Assembly: GCA_004299555.1 (NCBI GenBank)
Contig: SCQU01000006.1
Coordinates: forward strand, 62,001-126,000
Direction of reading: 5' to 3'
DNA length: 64,000 bases
DNA from: Rhodanobacteraceae bacterium
Lineage (GTDB): Bacteria > Pseudomonadota > Gammaproteobacteria > Xanthomonadales > Rhodanobacteraceae
Below the pieces are notes generated by a model. That model was not told the DNA's origin. It searched no databases and was given only the letters and a program-made list of their open reading frames with translations. This document shows, one piece after another, positions 25,911 to 34,074 of this stretch (the stretch's first letter is position 1; every line of letters begins with the position of its first letter). A program made the position numbers and the translations under genes.

Positions 25911-26834
25911 ATGCACGCCCCAGAAACCATCAGCGAATACCTCGCGCAGCTGCGCGCGGCACTTGCCGGCGCCGATCCCGCGATGATCCAGGACGCGCTG
26001 TACGACGCCGAGGAGCACCTGCGCTCGGAGCTCGCCGAAAGCACCGGTCTGAGCGAAGCCGAATTGTTGGCAAAAATTGCGACCAGCTACGGCGCACCGG
26101 ACGAGGTGGCCGAGATCTATCGCACGACCGAACAGACCGTCGCGCGGGCGCTGCACCGGCCACCGCCGCGCGTGCGGCGATCCGCGATCGGCCGCTTCTT
26201 CGGTGTGGTCGCCGATCCGCACACCTGGGGCGCGCTGTTCTACATGCTGCTGGCGCTTGCGACCGGCATCTTCTATTTCACCTGGGCCGTCACCGGGCTC
26301 TCGATGTCCGCCGGGTTTGCGCTGATGATTTTCGGCATCCCGTTTTTCCTGCTGTTCATGGCCTCGGTACGCGGGCTGTCGCTGCTGGAAAGCCGGATCG
26401 TCGAGGGCATGCTCGGGGTGCGCATGGCACGCCGCCCGCCCTACACGGAACACGACCAGCCGTGGCTGCGACGGATCGGGCGCATGCTGTCTGATCCGCG
26501 CACCTGGTTCACCCTGCTGTACATGGTGTTGATGCTGCCGCTTGGCATCGTCTATTTCATCGTCACGGTGACGCTGTCGTGCGTGTCGCTGGCACTGATC
26601 GCAACCCCGATCCTGAAGCTGTGGGCCGACGCGCTGCAGCAGGAAACCCAATGCAGCGGCGCGCCCGACTGGGTCTGCGGGCTTGCCAGCTGGTCAAGCA
26701 GTTGGAGCGGCGTCGCGGTGTGGTTCGTGCTCGGCATCGTGCTGCTGTTCGCGACCCTGCACCTGGTGCGCGCCATCGGCCGGATGCACGGCGCATTGGC
26801 CAAACAGCTGCTGGTACGCAGCGCGCGGGCTTGA
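25911..26834 (+). CDS. HAAS/sensor-domain membrane protein paired with PadR
   Basis: 307 residues. Residues 1-75 look like a HAAS signalling domain (helical: ISEYLAQLRAALAG, DALYDAEEHLRSELAE, YGAPDEVAEIYR). The rest has two similar halves, each starting with a DPxTW element (VADPHTWGALFYMLLALATGIFYF and SDPRTWFTLLYMVLMLPLGI), which is the 'putative sensor' membrane domain repeated twice; six or so transmembrane helices in all. A Cys pair in TQCSGAPDWVCG lies in an outer loop. By analogy with other PadR-HAAS pairs it probably passes an envelope signal to the regulator. The internal duplication is seen in sequence; the role is inferred. Confidence 0.8.
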   Translation: MHAPETISEYLAQLRAALAGADPAMIQDALYDAEEHLRSELAESTGLSEAELLAKIATSYGAPDEVAEIYRTTEQTVARALHRPPPRVRRSAIGRFFGVVADPHTWGALFYMLLALATGIFYFTWAVTGLSMSAGFALMIFGIPFFLLFMASVRGLSLLESRIVEGMLGVRMARRPPYTEHDQPWLRRIGRMLSDPRTWFTLLYMVLMLPLGIVYFIVTVTLSCVSLALIATPILKLWADALQQETQCSGAPDWVCGLASWSSSWSGVAVWFVLGIVLLFATLHLVRAIGRMHGALAKQLLVRSARA

Positions 26835-26847
26835 AGTCTGCAGCGGA

Positions 26848-27027
26848 TTAGCGTGTCGCGGTCTGTGCCTGCAGGAACGCGACAACCCGCCGCGTGGCAA
26901 TTCCGCCACGGTCAAAGCAATGGCGGATCACCCACACGCGCGGCCACGGACTCGTGAACCACGCAAGCGTGATGGCCACCGCAAGCACGCAACCCGCGGC
27001 GGCCACCCGCAGCGCCACCATTTTCAT
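26848..27027 (-). pseudogene. Small ORF of 59 residues, possible remnant of an alpha/beta hydrolase
   Basis: A short frame starts 11 bases behind the slipin stop on the same strand, with GTGGGATG just ahead of its ATG. The product has one hydrophobic helix (VALRVAAAGCVLAVAITLAW) followed by SPWPRVWVIRHCFDRGG. That last motif resembles the membrane-anchored N-terminus of a group of xanthomonad alpha/beta hydrolases, but the hydrolase domain is missing and the frame stops. It is either a real 59-residue membrane peptide or the stub of a lost gene. I cannot decide from sequence. Confidence 0.4.
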
Positions 27028-27038
27028 CCCACGGCGCG

Positions 27039-27833
27039 CTACGCCGCCGGCGGTGTGCTCGCGGCCGGCTTGTCATGCAGCTTGCGCATCAGCGGCTCGA
27101 ACAGATCCAGCGGCAACGGAAACGCGATGGTGTTGGTCTTGTTGCCGGAAATGCCGGCAACCTCGACCAGCGTCTGCAGGTAGCGCAGCTGGATCGACTG
27201 CGGCTGCTCCATCAGCGTCTGCGCCGCCTGCATCAATTTCTGCGATGCCTGCAATTCGCCCTCGGCGTTGATGACCTTGGCGCGGCGCTGGCGCTCGGCC
27301 TCGGCCTGGCGGGCGATGGCGCGCACCATGGTGTCATCCAGGTCCACCTGCTTGATTTCAACGTTCGACACCTTGATGCCCCAGGCGTCGGTGTGCTGGT
27401 CGAGGATGATCTGGATGTCGTGGTTGAGCTTGTCGCGCTCGGCCAGCATTTCGTCCAATTCGTGCTGGCCCAGCACCGAGCGCAGCGTGGTCTGCGCCAG
27501 CTGGCTGGTCGCCTCGGGTGCGTTCTCGACCTGGATGACCGCCTTCTCGGGATCAATTACCCGGTACAGGATCATGGCGTTGACCTTGACCGGCACGTTG
27601 TCGCGCGAGATCACGTCCTGCGGTGGCACCTCCATCACGATCGTGCGCAGGTCGATCCGCACCATCTGCTGCGCGATCGGGATGAGGATAATGATGCCCG
27701 GCCCCTTGACCGCCTGGAAGCGCCCGAACAGGAAGATCACGCCGCGTTCGTATTCGCGCAGCACCTTCAACGATGACATCAGGATGATCAGGACGACAAT
27801 CACGATCACCGCGATTACGGGATACAGCGTCAT
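27039..27833 (-). CDS. Slipin (SPFH/stomatin-like membrane protein)
   Basis: 264 residues: one N-terminal hydrophobic helix ([17 protein letters not shown]), then an SPFH/band-7 domain with [37 protein letters not shown] and the coiled region [28 protein letters not shown], ending in a conserved [12 protein letters not shown]. Slipins are scaffold proteins of membrane microdomains and are the usual partner of NfeD-type proteases. Its ATG overlaps the stop codon of the protease gene (4-base overlap), so the two are translationally coupled. Confidence 0.95.
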   Translation of the reverse strand: MTLYPVIAVIVIVVLIILMSSLKVLREYERGVIFLFGRFQAVKGPGIIILIPIAQQMVRIDLRTIVMEVPPQDVISRDNVPVKVNAMILYRVIDPEKAVIQVENAPEATSQLAQTTLRSVLGQHELDEMLAERDKLNHDIQIILDQHTDAWGIKVSNVEIKQVDLDDTMVRAIARQAEAERQRRAKVINAEGELQASQKLMQAAQTLMEQPQSIQLRYLQTLVEVAGISGNKTNTIAFPLPLDLFEPLMRKLHDKPAASTPPAA

Positions 27834-29206
27834 GGCAATGGCTCCTTCAAATTGCGGACAGGTTCAACGCTCAGGATCAAACCGTGCATGCCGGTCACGG
27901 TCACCTGCTGGCCGCGCCGCAAGGGGACACTGGAATCGGCCTGCCAGCGTTCACCGTGCAGGTGCACCATGCCGCGGCCATTGAAGTCGGCCACGACTTC
28001 GGCCAGGTTGCCGACCATTTCTTCGCGCCCGCTGACCACGCGCTGGCGGTGCGAGCGCAAGGCCAGCCAAACGATACCCGCCAGCACCCCCGCCGCCGCC
28101 AGCGCAATGCCGATCACGACCGGCACCGCAATGCCAAAACCCGGAACACCCGTGTGCATCAGGATCACCGAACCCATGACGAAGGAAATGACGCCGCCCG
28201 TGCCGAGCACACCGTAGGCCGGTACGAAGGCTTCCGACACGATCAGGATCACGCCGAGGAAAATCAGCGCCAGCCCGGCATAATTGACTGGCAACAGCTG
28301 GAACGCATACAACGCCAGCAACAGGCAGATCGCGCCGACCACGCCGGGCAGTATGCCGCCCGGATGCATGCCCTCCAGCACCAGCCCGCCAAGGCCGATG
28401 ATGAGCAGGATGTAGGCGATCGACGGGTTGGCGATCACGCCGAGAAACTGGCTGCGCACGCCGGGCCGGACCTCGGTAAGGGCCGCGCCCCTGGTGTGCA
28501 ACACCACCGTCCCGGCCGCAGTCTCGACGCTGCGGCCATCAACCTCGGCGAGCAGCGTTGGAATGTCGGGCGCGAGCAAGTCGACCACGTGCAGCTTCAA
28601 CGCCTCTGCAGCCGGCACACTCACCGCCTCGCGCACGGCCTTTTCGGCCCAGTCCGCGTTGCGGCCGCGACGTTCGGCCAGCCCGCGGATGTAGGCCACC
28701 GCATCGTTGGTGACCTTGCGCGTTTCGGTCGACTCGGTGGCCGCACGCGGCGGCTTGCCGCTGCTGGACGCCGGCAACGGCAGGCTGCCGCCGCCCGTGA
28801 TCGACACCGGCGTCGCCGCGCCGATATTGGTGGCTGGTGCCATGGCGGCGACGTGGCACGCATACATGATGTAGGTGCCCGCACTCGCCGCGCGCGCGCC
28901 GGACGGTGCAACGTAACCAATCACCGGTACCGGTGACGCGAGGATCGCCTTGACGATGTCGCGCATCGAGCTCGACAGCCCGCCAGGCGTATCCAGTTCC
29001 AGCACGATGGCATCCGCATGCACCGAATCCGCACGCGCGATGCCACGCACAATGTAAGCGGCGCTGGCCGGGCTGATCGCACCGTCAACCTGCAACACGA
29101 CAACCGTCGGCGCGGCCGCAGGTGCCGCTGGGCGCGCACCCGCAGCCACCCACATCGTCGCCAGCAGCGCGACCAACGCCCAGCCGATGGAATGCCATGT
29201 CCGCAT
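27830..29206 (-). CDS. NfeD-type membrane serine protease (1510-N/ClpP-like)
   Basis: 458 residues. After an N-terminal signal/anchor comes a ClpP-like protease domain with [17 protein letters not shown] and the catalytic Ser108 in [12 protein letters not shown]; a Lys in [16 protein letters not shown] is the likely base of the Ser-Lys dyad. Then about four transmembrane helices ([20 protein letters not shown] onward) and a C-terminal NfeD OB-fold ([16 protein letters not shown]). Archaeal homologues cut the C-terminus of the partner stomatin. Here the slipin gene follows with a 4-base overlap. Probably an inner-membrane quality-control pair. The C-terminal Pro/Ala linker before the protease domain is short. 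Confidence 0.94.
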   Translation of the reverse strand: MRTWHSIGWALVALLATMWVAAGARPAAPAAAPTVVVLQVDGAISPASAAYIVRGIARADSVHADAIVLELDTPGGLSSSMRDIVKAILASPVPVIGYVAPSGARAASAGTYIMYACHVAAMAPATNIGAATPVSITGGGSLPLPASSSGKPPRAATESTETRKVTNDAVAYIRGLAERRGRNADWAEKAVREAVSVPAAEALKLHVVDLLAPDIPTLLAEVDGRSVETAAGTVVLHTRGAALTEVRPGVRSQFLGVIANPSIAYILLIIGLGGLVLEGMHPGGILPGVVGAICLLLALYAFQLLPVNYAGLALIFLGVILIVSEAFVPAYGVLGTGGVISFVMGSVILMHTGVPGFGIAVPVVIGIALAAAGVLAGIVWLALRSHRQRVVSGREEMVGNLAEVVADFNGRGMVHLHGERWQADSSVPLRRGQQVTVTGMHGLILSVEPVRNLKEPLP

Positions 29207-29351
29207 GGGCCCATCAGAGCATTACCTGGCGCGCTTGGCAAACCCCCGCGGCGCGATCACTGGCGCTGCCGACGCTGACCGCCATCAACGCACGCAAACC
29301 CGAAAGGCGTACAGTAGGCCACCTGCACAACGTTACCTTGAGGAGACCACT

Positions 29352-29702
29352 GTGGAACACGCGATGTACCCCGAATCCAATACCGAGATCCGCCACAAAC
29401 GCCGCGACCTTGCACCCAAACAGCTGGAAGCGTTCCAGAACTTCAGCCGCGCGGCGTTCGCCGACGGCGCGCTGCCGTCAGTCACCAAGCAATTGATCGC
29501 GGTGGCCGTGGCGCATACGACCCAGTGCCCCTACTGCATCAAGGGCCACACCGAAGGCGCGCTGAAAGCAGGCGCCACCGAACAGCAGATCATGGAAGCA
29601 ATCTGGGTCGCGGCCGAAATGCGTGCAGGCGGTGCCTACGCGCACTCCACCCTCGCCATCGACGTCATGCAGCACGCGCACCCGGCGCCGCCCGCAGCCT
29701 GA
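29352..29702 (+). CDS. AhpD/carboxymuconolactone decarboxylase-family protein
   Basis: 116 residues, all-helical CMD fold. The redox motif CPYCIKGHTEGALKAGAT (CxxC with the following His) is the AhpD-type active site, so a peroxidase-like thiol activity is more likely than decarboxylation. The GTG at 29352 is preceded by AGGAG six bases ahead; the ATG four codons later is possible. It is divergent from the NfeD gene. The frame is open upstream to 29187, but that part overlaps the NfeD promoter region and lacks family likeness. Confidence 0.9.
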   Translation: MEHAMYPESNTEIRHKRRDLAPKQLEAFQNFSRAAFADGALPSVTKQLIAVAVAHTTQCPYCIKGHTEGALKAGATEQQIMEAIWVAAEMRAGGAYAHSTLAIDVMQHAHPAPPAA

Positions 29703-29803
29703 CCGCGCGAGCCGCCCCTTCCACGCTTTCCGCGACCGCCGGTCAGCGGCTATACTTTTGCTTTGCCACCGCGGCGCAGGCCGCCCGCAAGGAACCCGGA
29801 GAC

Positions 29804-30157
29804 ATGACCCGATCGATGCTGACTGTCGCCCTGATGGCGGGGTGCGTGTGCTTTGCATCCACTGCACTGGCCAAGGGCGACGCGGCCCAGGGCAAGTTCG
29901 AGGTGTATTCCTGCCACGGCTGCCACGGTGTGCCCGGCTATGAGTCGGCCTACCCGCAGTACCATGTGCCGCGCATCGCGGGGCAGAACGAGCAGTACAT
30001 CATCGATGCGCTCAACGAATACAGGAGTGGCGCCCGCAAGTACCCGACCATGAGCGCGCAGGCCCACAGCCTGACCGAGCAGCAGATCGAGAACATTGCC
30101 GCCTACTTGTCCAGTCTGGCGCCCAAGCAACTGCACGAGAACAGCCAGGAGTACTGA
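29804..30157 (+). CDS. Periplasmic c-type cytochrome
   Basis: 117 residues: Sec signal ending near ALAK (residue 23), then a class I cytochrome c domain with the heme-binding CHGCH at residues 37-41 and a probable axial Met in YPTMSAQAHSLT. The C-terminal helix IENIAAYLSSLAP is typical. A TATACT at 29752-29757 could be the -10 of the transcript. It is followed one base later by a second cytochrome c of similar size but limited identity, so the pair may pass electrons between periplasmic complexes or form one two-heme unit. Electron partners are not encoded nearby. Confidence 0.9.
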   Translation: MTRSMLTVALMAGCVCFASTALAKGDAAQGKFEVYSCHGCHGVPGYESAYPQYHVPRIAGQNEQYIIDALNEYRSGARKYPTMSAQAHSLTEQQIENIAAYLSSLAPKQLHENSQEY

Positions 30158-30158
30158 C

Positions 30159-30524
30159 ATGCAGCGGCGTATCCTTTGTGTTCCCCTCCTGGCCGCAGGC
30201 CTGCTGCTGGCATTTGGTACCGCGTCGGCTGACGGCAACATCGCGGCCGGCCAGAAGAAAGCGGTTGCGTGTGAGGCCTGCCACGGCACCGACGGCAACG
30301 GCATCGCACCGAACTACCCTGCGCTCGCCGGCCAGTATCAGGACTACCTTGAGCAGGCGCTGCACGACTACAAGGACGGTCAGCGCACGAACGCCATCAT
30401 GAACGGCATGGCCGCACCCCTGAGCGACCAGGACATCAAGGACGTGACGGCGTATTTTTCCAGCCTGAAGAGCAAGCTTTCCAGCCTGCACGGCAAGGTC
30501 CAGGGCAGCGGTCACGGGCTATGA
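30159..30524 (+). CDS. Periplasmic c-type cytochrome (second of tandem pair)
   Basis: 121 residues: signal peptide to about ASA at residue 24, heme motif CEACH at 38-42, NYPALAGQY (the usual xPxLAGQ segment) and a likely axial Met in IMNGMAAPLSDQDI. It resembles cytochrome c4/c5 half-domains. Its ATG lies one base after the stop of the preceding cytochrome gene, and its own stop overlaps the start of the pterin dehydratase gene by four bases, so the three are co-translated as an operon. Confidence 0.9.
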   Translation: MQRRILCVPLLAAGLLLAFGTASADGNIAAGQKKAVACEACHGTDGNGIAPNYPALAGQYQDYLEQALHDYKDGQRTNAIMNGMAAPLSDQDIKDVTAYFSSLKSKLSSLHGKVQGSGHGL

Positions 30525-30868
30525 GCATGACACTTGCCGAGCTAGCCGCACTTCGCTGTGAACCGCGCAAGGGTTCGCAGGATCTGCTGTCACCGGCGCG
30601 CGTTGGCGAACTGCTGGGATTGCTTGCAGGGTGGAAAGCGGCACCCGACGGCAAGGCCATCGGCAAGACCTTCCGGTTCGACAACTTCTACCAGACGCTT
30701 GGTTTCGTCAACGCGATCGGCTGGATGGCCAACCGGCAGGATCATCATCCCGACCTCGAGGTCGGCTACAACCGCTGCGCGGTGCATTGGTCCACGCACG
30801 ACGTCGGCGGCTTGTCGCTGAACGACTTCATCTGCGCCGCCCGCGTCAACGCAATCGCAACAGCGTAA
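30521..30868 (+). CDS. phhB: Pterin-4-alpha-carbinolamine dehydratase
   Basis: 115 residues. Removes water from 4a-hydroxytetrahydropterin so that the cofactor of phenylalanine hydroxylase can be recycled. The family motif is clear: RQDHHPDLEVGYNRCAVHW followed by STHDVGGLSLNDF. No phenylalanine hydroxylase gene is in the window. It overlaps the upstream cytochrome c gene by four bases, an unexpected partner; PCD-like proteins outside phh operons sometimes serve other pterin steps, for example molybdopterin, so the role here is not certain. Confidence 0.93.
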   Translation: MSMTLAELAALRCEPRKGSQDLLSPARVGELLGLLAGWKAAPDGKAIGKTFRFDNFYQTLGFVNAIGWMANRQDHHPDLEVGYNRCAVHWSTHDVGGLSLNDFICAARVNAIATA

Positions 30869-31130
30869 TGCCCGCTCCTTGAAGGGGCTCCGGGAAACCC
30901 ACCCATCTTGACCGCGCCATCGCCGCAAAGGCGGGCCGCATTGGCGCAACTGCCAGTGCGAACGCCGTGTGCGGCCCGGGGCCAGCAGGTGTGCGGCGAG
31001 TCCACCATAACCTTCTGCGTGAACAACACGAACCGCCGATCCCAGCCTTCGCGGGACGACGGTTTTTTTAAGGTTCCCCCGCAGGTGCAACAACGCGTAG
31101 GGCTACCTGGGGGCGAGCCATCCCCCTCAA

Positions 31131-31153
31131 TCCCCCTTCCTGCGGAAGGAGGA
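31131..31153. repeat. Short palindromic repeat unit 1
   Basis: TCCCCCTTCC and GGAAGGAGGA with a 3-base loop, 9 of 10 pairs. Same core as the unit at 31213. Confidence 0.7.
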
Positions 31154-31212
31154 AGAAGATCTGAGAACGTACCCTGCCCAACAGATCGAGGAAGAACGTT
31201 CGAGCGCGCGCC

Positions 31213-31233
31213 CCCCCTTCCAACGGAAGGGGG
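31213..31233. repeat. Short palindromic repeat unit 2
   Basis: CCCCCTTCC and GGAAGGGGG with a 3-base loop, a perfect 9-bp stem. Same core as the unit at 31131, 80 bases away. Confidence 0.75.
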
Positions 31234-31251
31234 CCGATGCGCAGCATCGGC
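31233..31251. repeat. Hairpin adjoining repeat unit 2
   Basis: GCCGATGC, loop GCA, GCATCGGC: a perfect 8-bp stem sharing its first base with the previous hairpin. Confidence 0.65.
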
Positions 31252-31295
31252 GGGATGCCGGCGCCACCTGCAACAATCCCGCGCCTCCCGCGCCG

Positions 31296-31326
31296 AAAAA
31301 AACGCGGCCCCAAGGCCGCGCTTTTT
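31296..31326. terminator. Bidirectional rho-independent terminator
   Basis: A-run, CGCGGCC, 4-base loop, GGCCGCG, then CTTTTT. It has a T-run on both strands and can end both the phhB transcript and the convergent FKBP gene transcript. Confidence 0.8.
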
Positions 31327-31394
31327 GTCCAATCAAACAGCTGGACCGGCTCACCGCACGTCCGTGCGCCAGCCGCAACGAGCCCATCCTGAGC

Positions 31395-32114
31395 TCACTT
31401 GGCGCCGATCTTCACCAGTGTGACATCAAACACCAGGGTTTCATTCGGCGGGAAGCCGTTCTTGGGCTCTGCGCCGTACGCGAGGTCGGATGGCACCACG
31501 AACTTGTAGTGGCTGCCTACCGGCATCAGCATCAGGGCTTCCTTGAAGCCGGGGAACACGTTGGCGAGGTCCAGTTTGGCCGGACCGGCACCGTGTTTGG
31601 CCGAGGAGTCAAACTCTTCGCCGTTGACGAACGAACCGGTGTAGTTGACCTGCACCGTATCGGTGGCCTTCGGCTTGGGGCCGGTGCCCTGCGTGATGAC
31701 CTGGTACTGCAAACCGTCCGCGGTCGTGCGGACGCCCGGCTGCGCCTTGTTCTTGGCGAGGAACGCCGCGCCTTCCCGCTGGTTCTGGGCCGAAACTTCC
31801 GCGTAGTGCTGCTTGGCGCGTGCCGCAAACTGCGCACCGAACGCCTTGGCCACGCTCTCCGCCTGGGTCTGGCTGAGTGTCGGTTTCTGGCCTTCCAGCG
31901 CACGCGTTACCGCCGCACCCACCTGCTGCGGATTGATCAGGCTGCGCGCCCAATCCGGGTAGCGGCCGGCCAGCTCATAGCCCACGACTTCGCTCGCCTG
32001 CGCCTTGTTGACGGGGGCGGTGCTGGTGCTGGTTTGCGCTTGCGAGACACCGGCCAAGCCGAGTGCCGCGATCACGGCAACGGCGGCCAAGGTCGGCCGC
32101 ATGATCTGCTTCAT
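31395..32114 (-). CDS. Periplasmic FKBP-type peptidyl-prolyl isomerase (Mip/FkpA-like)
   Basis: 239 residues. A signal peptide (MKQIMRPTLAAVAVIAAL..., cleavage after SQA near 26) is followed by an N-terminal helical dimerisation domain (YELAGRYPDWARSLINPQQVGAAV..., long helix AKQHYAEVSAQNQREGAAFL) and a C-terminal FKBP domain from about 135 with VQVNYTGSFVNGEEFDSS, LMLMPVGSHYKFVVPSDLAYG and NETLVFDVTLVKI. It is a chaperone-like isomerase for exported proteins. The start has AGAGGAA at good distance. The transcript ends at the shared terminator. Confidence 0.95.
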   Translation of the reverse strand: MKQIMRPTLAAVAVIAALGLAGVSQAQTSTSTAPVNKAQASEVVGYELAGRYPDWARSLINPQQVGAAVTRALEGQKPTLSQTQAESVAKAFGAQFAARAKQHYAEVSAQNQREGAAFLAKNKAQPGVRTTADGLQYQVITQGTGPKPKATDTVQVNYTGSFVNGEEFDSSAKHGAGPAKLDLANVFPGFKEALMLMPVGSHYKFVVPSDLAYGAEPKNGFPPNETLVFDVTLVKIGAK

Positions 32115-32376
32115 CTATGTATTCCTCTGGTCAAGGGGCTGCACGCCAAACCCTTGGCGTGAAGTACAGCACGAAGTTGCCCATTCTGCGTGTTCTGCCG
32201 CGGAATCGCAACGTGCCGAATTCTGACAACGGCAAATCGGCGGGGTTCATTCAGTGACACGCCCGGGTACGGGAAACGAGGCCCGCCGCGCAAGCAGCCC
32301 CAATACCCGCTCGCGCCGAAAACCCGCGATCCCGCAGCGGCGTGCGCGGGGACCCCATGACTGATGGCAGGGGGTA

Positions 32377-32412
32377 TTGACAGGCCAATTCCCAGTGTTA
32401 TAGTTCACTACA
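32377..32412 (+). promoter_or_regulatory. Promoter and operator of the GntR/ABC operon
   Basis: TTGACA (32377-32382), 16-base spacer, TATAGT (32399-32404): a strong sigma-70 promoter. Overlapping the -10, TATAGT and ACTACA (32407-32412) with a 2-base centre form an inverted repeat (TAGT/ACTA core perfect). This is where a YtrA-type GntR repressor would block transcription. The rest of the gap (32115-32376) carries the FKBP promoter region, with no other clear signal. Confidence 0.7.
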
Positions 32413-32446
32413 GCACCGGTAAACGAGATCACCAAGGAGCCCAGCC

Positions 32447-32716
32447 ATGAACATCCAAAAGTCCATCGCCTTCGCCGCTGCCGTCCTGATCACGGCCGCA
32501 GGCATGGTCGGCATCATCAACTACACCAACGCCGGCGCCAGCCCCACCCGCGAGGCGATCCCTGCCACCACCGACGTGATCCAGACCCTGCCGACCCTTC
32601 ACGTCTTCCCGACCCGCGAACAGCTGCGCCAGTTGCACGACGGCCAGGCCAACGCCAACCCGGCCAATCCCGACATGCCGTACTACTCGTTCGCGAACGA
32701 CACCACCGGTGTTTGA
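32447..32716 (+). CDS. Small exported protein, first gene of the GntR/ABC operon
   Basis: 89 residues, not recognised. A good AAGGAG precedes the ATG. The N-terminus is a signal or single anchor (IAFAAAVLITAAGMVGIINY, residues ~7-26); the mature part is short, Thr/Pro/Asn-rich and soluble, with LHVFPTREQLRQLHDGQ. No Cys, so not a lipoprotein. It sits 35 bases after the promoter and 63 bases ahead of the repressor gene, so it is the most strongly expressed product of the operon. It may be the exported signal, or a lid protein of the transporter; neither is shown. Confidence 0.7.
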   Translation: MNIQKSIAFAAAVLITAAGMVGIINYTNAGASPTREAIPATTDVIQTLPTLHVFPTREQLRQLHDGQANANPANPDMPYYSFANDTTGV

Positions 32717-32779
32717 CGCACCACGGGAGCGCCTCGCGCAATCGGCGAGGATGGCGGTACCACCGGCAGGACCTGAACC

Positions 32780-33157
32780 ATGAGCGTAACCTGGAATGAC
32801 AACGTCCCGATCTATCGCCAACTGCGCGCCCGCGTGGTCGCGATGATCCTGGACGGGGTCCTCAACGAGGGCGATGCCCTGCCCTCGGTGCGGCAGGTCG
32901 CGGCCGACTATCAGATCAACCCGCTCACCGTTTCCAAGGCCTACCAGGAATTGGTGGATGAGCAACTGGTGGAAAAACGCCGCGGCCTCGGGATGTTCGT
33001 CACCGACGGCGCCCGCGCCGCGCTGCTGAAAAGCGAGCGCGAACACTTCCTCAGCAAGGAATGGCCGCGCATCCGCGCCCGCATCGAACGCATGAACCTT
33101 GACCTGCAAAAATTGCTGGCCACGCCGGCACCTGCTCCCGACAAGAGGGAATCGTGA
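32780..33157 (+). CDS. GntR-family regulator, YtrA subfamily
   Basis: 125 residues: winged-helix DNA-binding domain (PIYRQLRARVVAMILDGVLNEGDALPSVRQVAADYQINPLTVSKAYQEL) with only a short C-terminal helix pair, the layout of the YtrA subfamily. In Bacillus and other bacteria such regulators repress an ABC transporter operon that they belong to, and respond to cell-envelope stress or antibiotics. Here the ABC genes follow directly, with the stop overlapping the next start (TGATG). The inverted repeat in the operon promoter is the likely binding site. Confidence 0.92.
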   Translation: MSVTWNDNVPIYRQLRARVVAMILDGVLNEGDALPSVRQVAADYQINPLTVSKAYQELVDEQLVEKRRGLGMFVTDGARAALLKSEREHFLSKEWPRIRARIERMNLDLQKLLATPAPAPDKRES

Positions 33158-34074
33158 TGAACGTTGCAGCTGAAACCATCGCGGAACGGCCCGCCACGCC
33201 ATCGGTCGACGGTTCTGACACCGTCATCCAAGCGCACGGACTGACCAAGCTTTACAAGAACGCGCGCGCCCTGGACGGTGCGGATTTTCGCGTCGGCGCG
33301 GGCCGCATCGTCGGCCTGATCGGCCCCAACGGCGCCGGCAAGACCACCGCCCTCAAGGCCATCCTTGGCCTGACCGATTTCCAGGGCGAGCTTGAGGTGC
33401 TGGGCATGGACCCGCGCAGGCAGCGGCCGCAGCTGATGCGCGACGTGTGCTTCATCGCCGACGTCGCCACCCTGCCCCGCTGGATCCGCGTACACGAGGC
33501 GATCGATTTCGTCGCCGGCGTACACCCGCGTTTCGACCGCGCCAAGTGCGAACGTTTTCTCGAACGCACGAAGTTGAAACCCAACCAGCGCGTACGCGAA
33601 ATGTCCAAGGGCATGATCGTGCAGCTGCACCTTGCGATCGTGATGGCCATCGACGCCCGGCTGCTGGTGCTGGACGAACCCACCCTCGGGCTCGACATCC
33701 TGTATCGCAAGCAGTTCTACCAGAGCCTGCTGGAAGATTACTTCGACGAGAACAAGACCATCCTCATCACCACCCATCAGGTCGAGGAAATCGAGCACAT
33801 CCTGACCGACCTGCTGTTCATCCGCGACGGCAAGATTGCGCTGACGACGACGATGGACGAAATGGGCGCGCGCTTTGCCGAGGTGTTGGTCAGCGCCGCC
33901 CAGGTCGAAGCAGCGCGGGCTCTCCACCCGATCGATGAACGCGCGGCGGTGTTCGGCAAAAGCATCTTCGTGTATGACGGCGCCGACCCGGAACCGCTGG
34001 CGCGGCTGGGTGAAGTCAAGCGGCCATCGGTCTCTGACCTGTTTGTCGCCATCATGAAAGGAACCTACGCATGA
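33157..34074 (+). CDS. ABC transporter ATP-binding protein (YtrB-like)
   Basis: 305 residues. Walker A GPNGAGKTT at 56-64, Walker B LLVLDEPTLGLD, and switch His in LITTHQVEEIEH are present. The signature motif, normally LSGGQ, reads EMSKGM, a weak form common in this YtrB/EcsA-like branch. The first ~22 residues are an extra N-terminal tail before the domain; a frame from the GTG at 33154 adds one residue. The C-terminal ~80 residues after the ATPase are an accessory domain. The gene overlaps the regulator before it and the permease after it. Confidence 0.93.
   Translation: MNVAAETIAERPATPSVDGSDTVIQAHGLTKLYKNARALDGADFRVGAGRIVGLIGPNGAGKTTALKAILGLTDFQGELEVLGMDPRRQRPQLMRDVCFIADVATLPRWIRVHEAIDFVAGVHPRFDRAKCERFLERTKLKPNQRVREMSKGMIVQLHLAIVMAIDARLLVLDEPTLGLDILYRKQFYQSLLEDYFDENKTILITTHQVEEIEHILTDLLFIRDGKIALTTTMDEMGARFAEVLVSAAQVEAARALHPIDERAAVFGKSIFVYDGADPEPLARLGEVKRPSVSDLFVAIMKGTYA

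Larger units (their letters stand above)
30869..31394. other. 526-base convergent intergenic region with several palindromic repeats
   Basis: No credible gene. From about 30900 to 31020 nothing is recognised. About 31035-31070 matches, on the minus strand, the GTCxTCCCGCGAAGGC..GGGATC type of short interspersed repeat. Three separate hairpins follow (31131-31153, 31213-31233, 31233-31251) and a terminator at 31296-31326. All lie between the ends of phhB (plus) and the FKBP gene (minus). Confidence 0.65.

Noticed and set aside
30869-31394. Possible tRNA, sRNA or CRISPR array in the repeat-rich gap
   Set aside because: The repeats are palindromic, unequally spaced and few; no cloverleaf, TPsiC loop or direct-repeat array was found.
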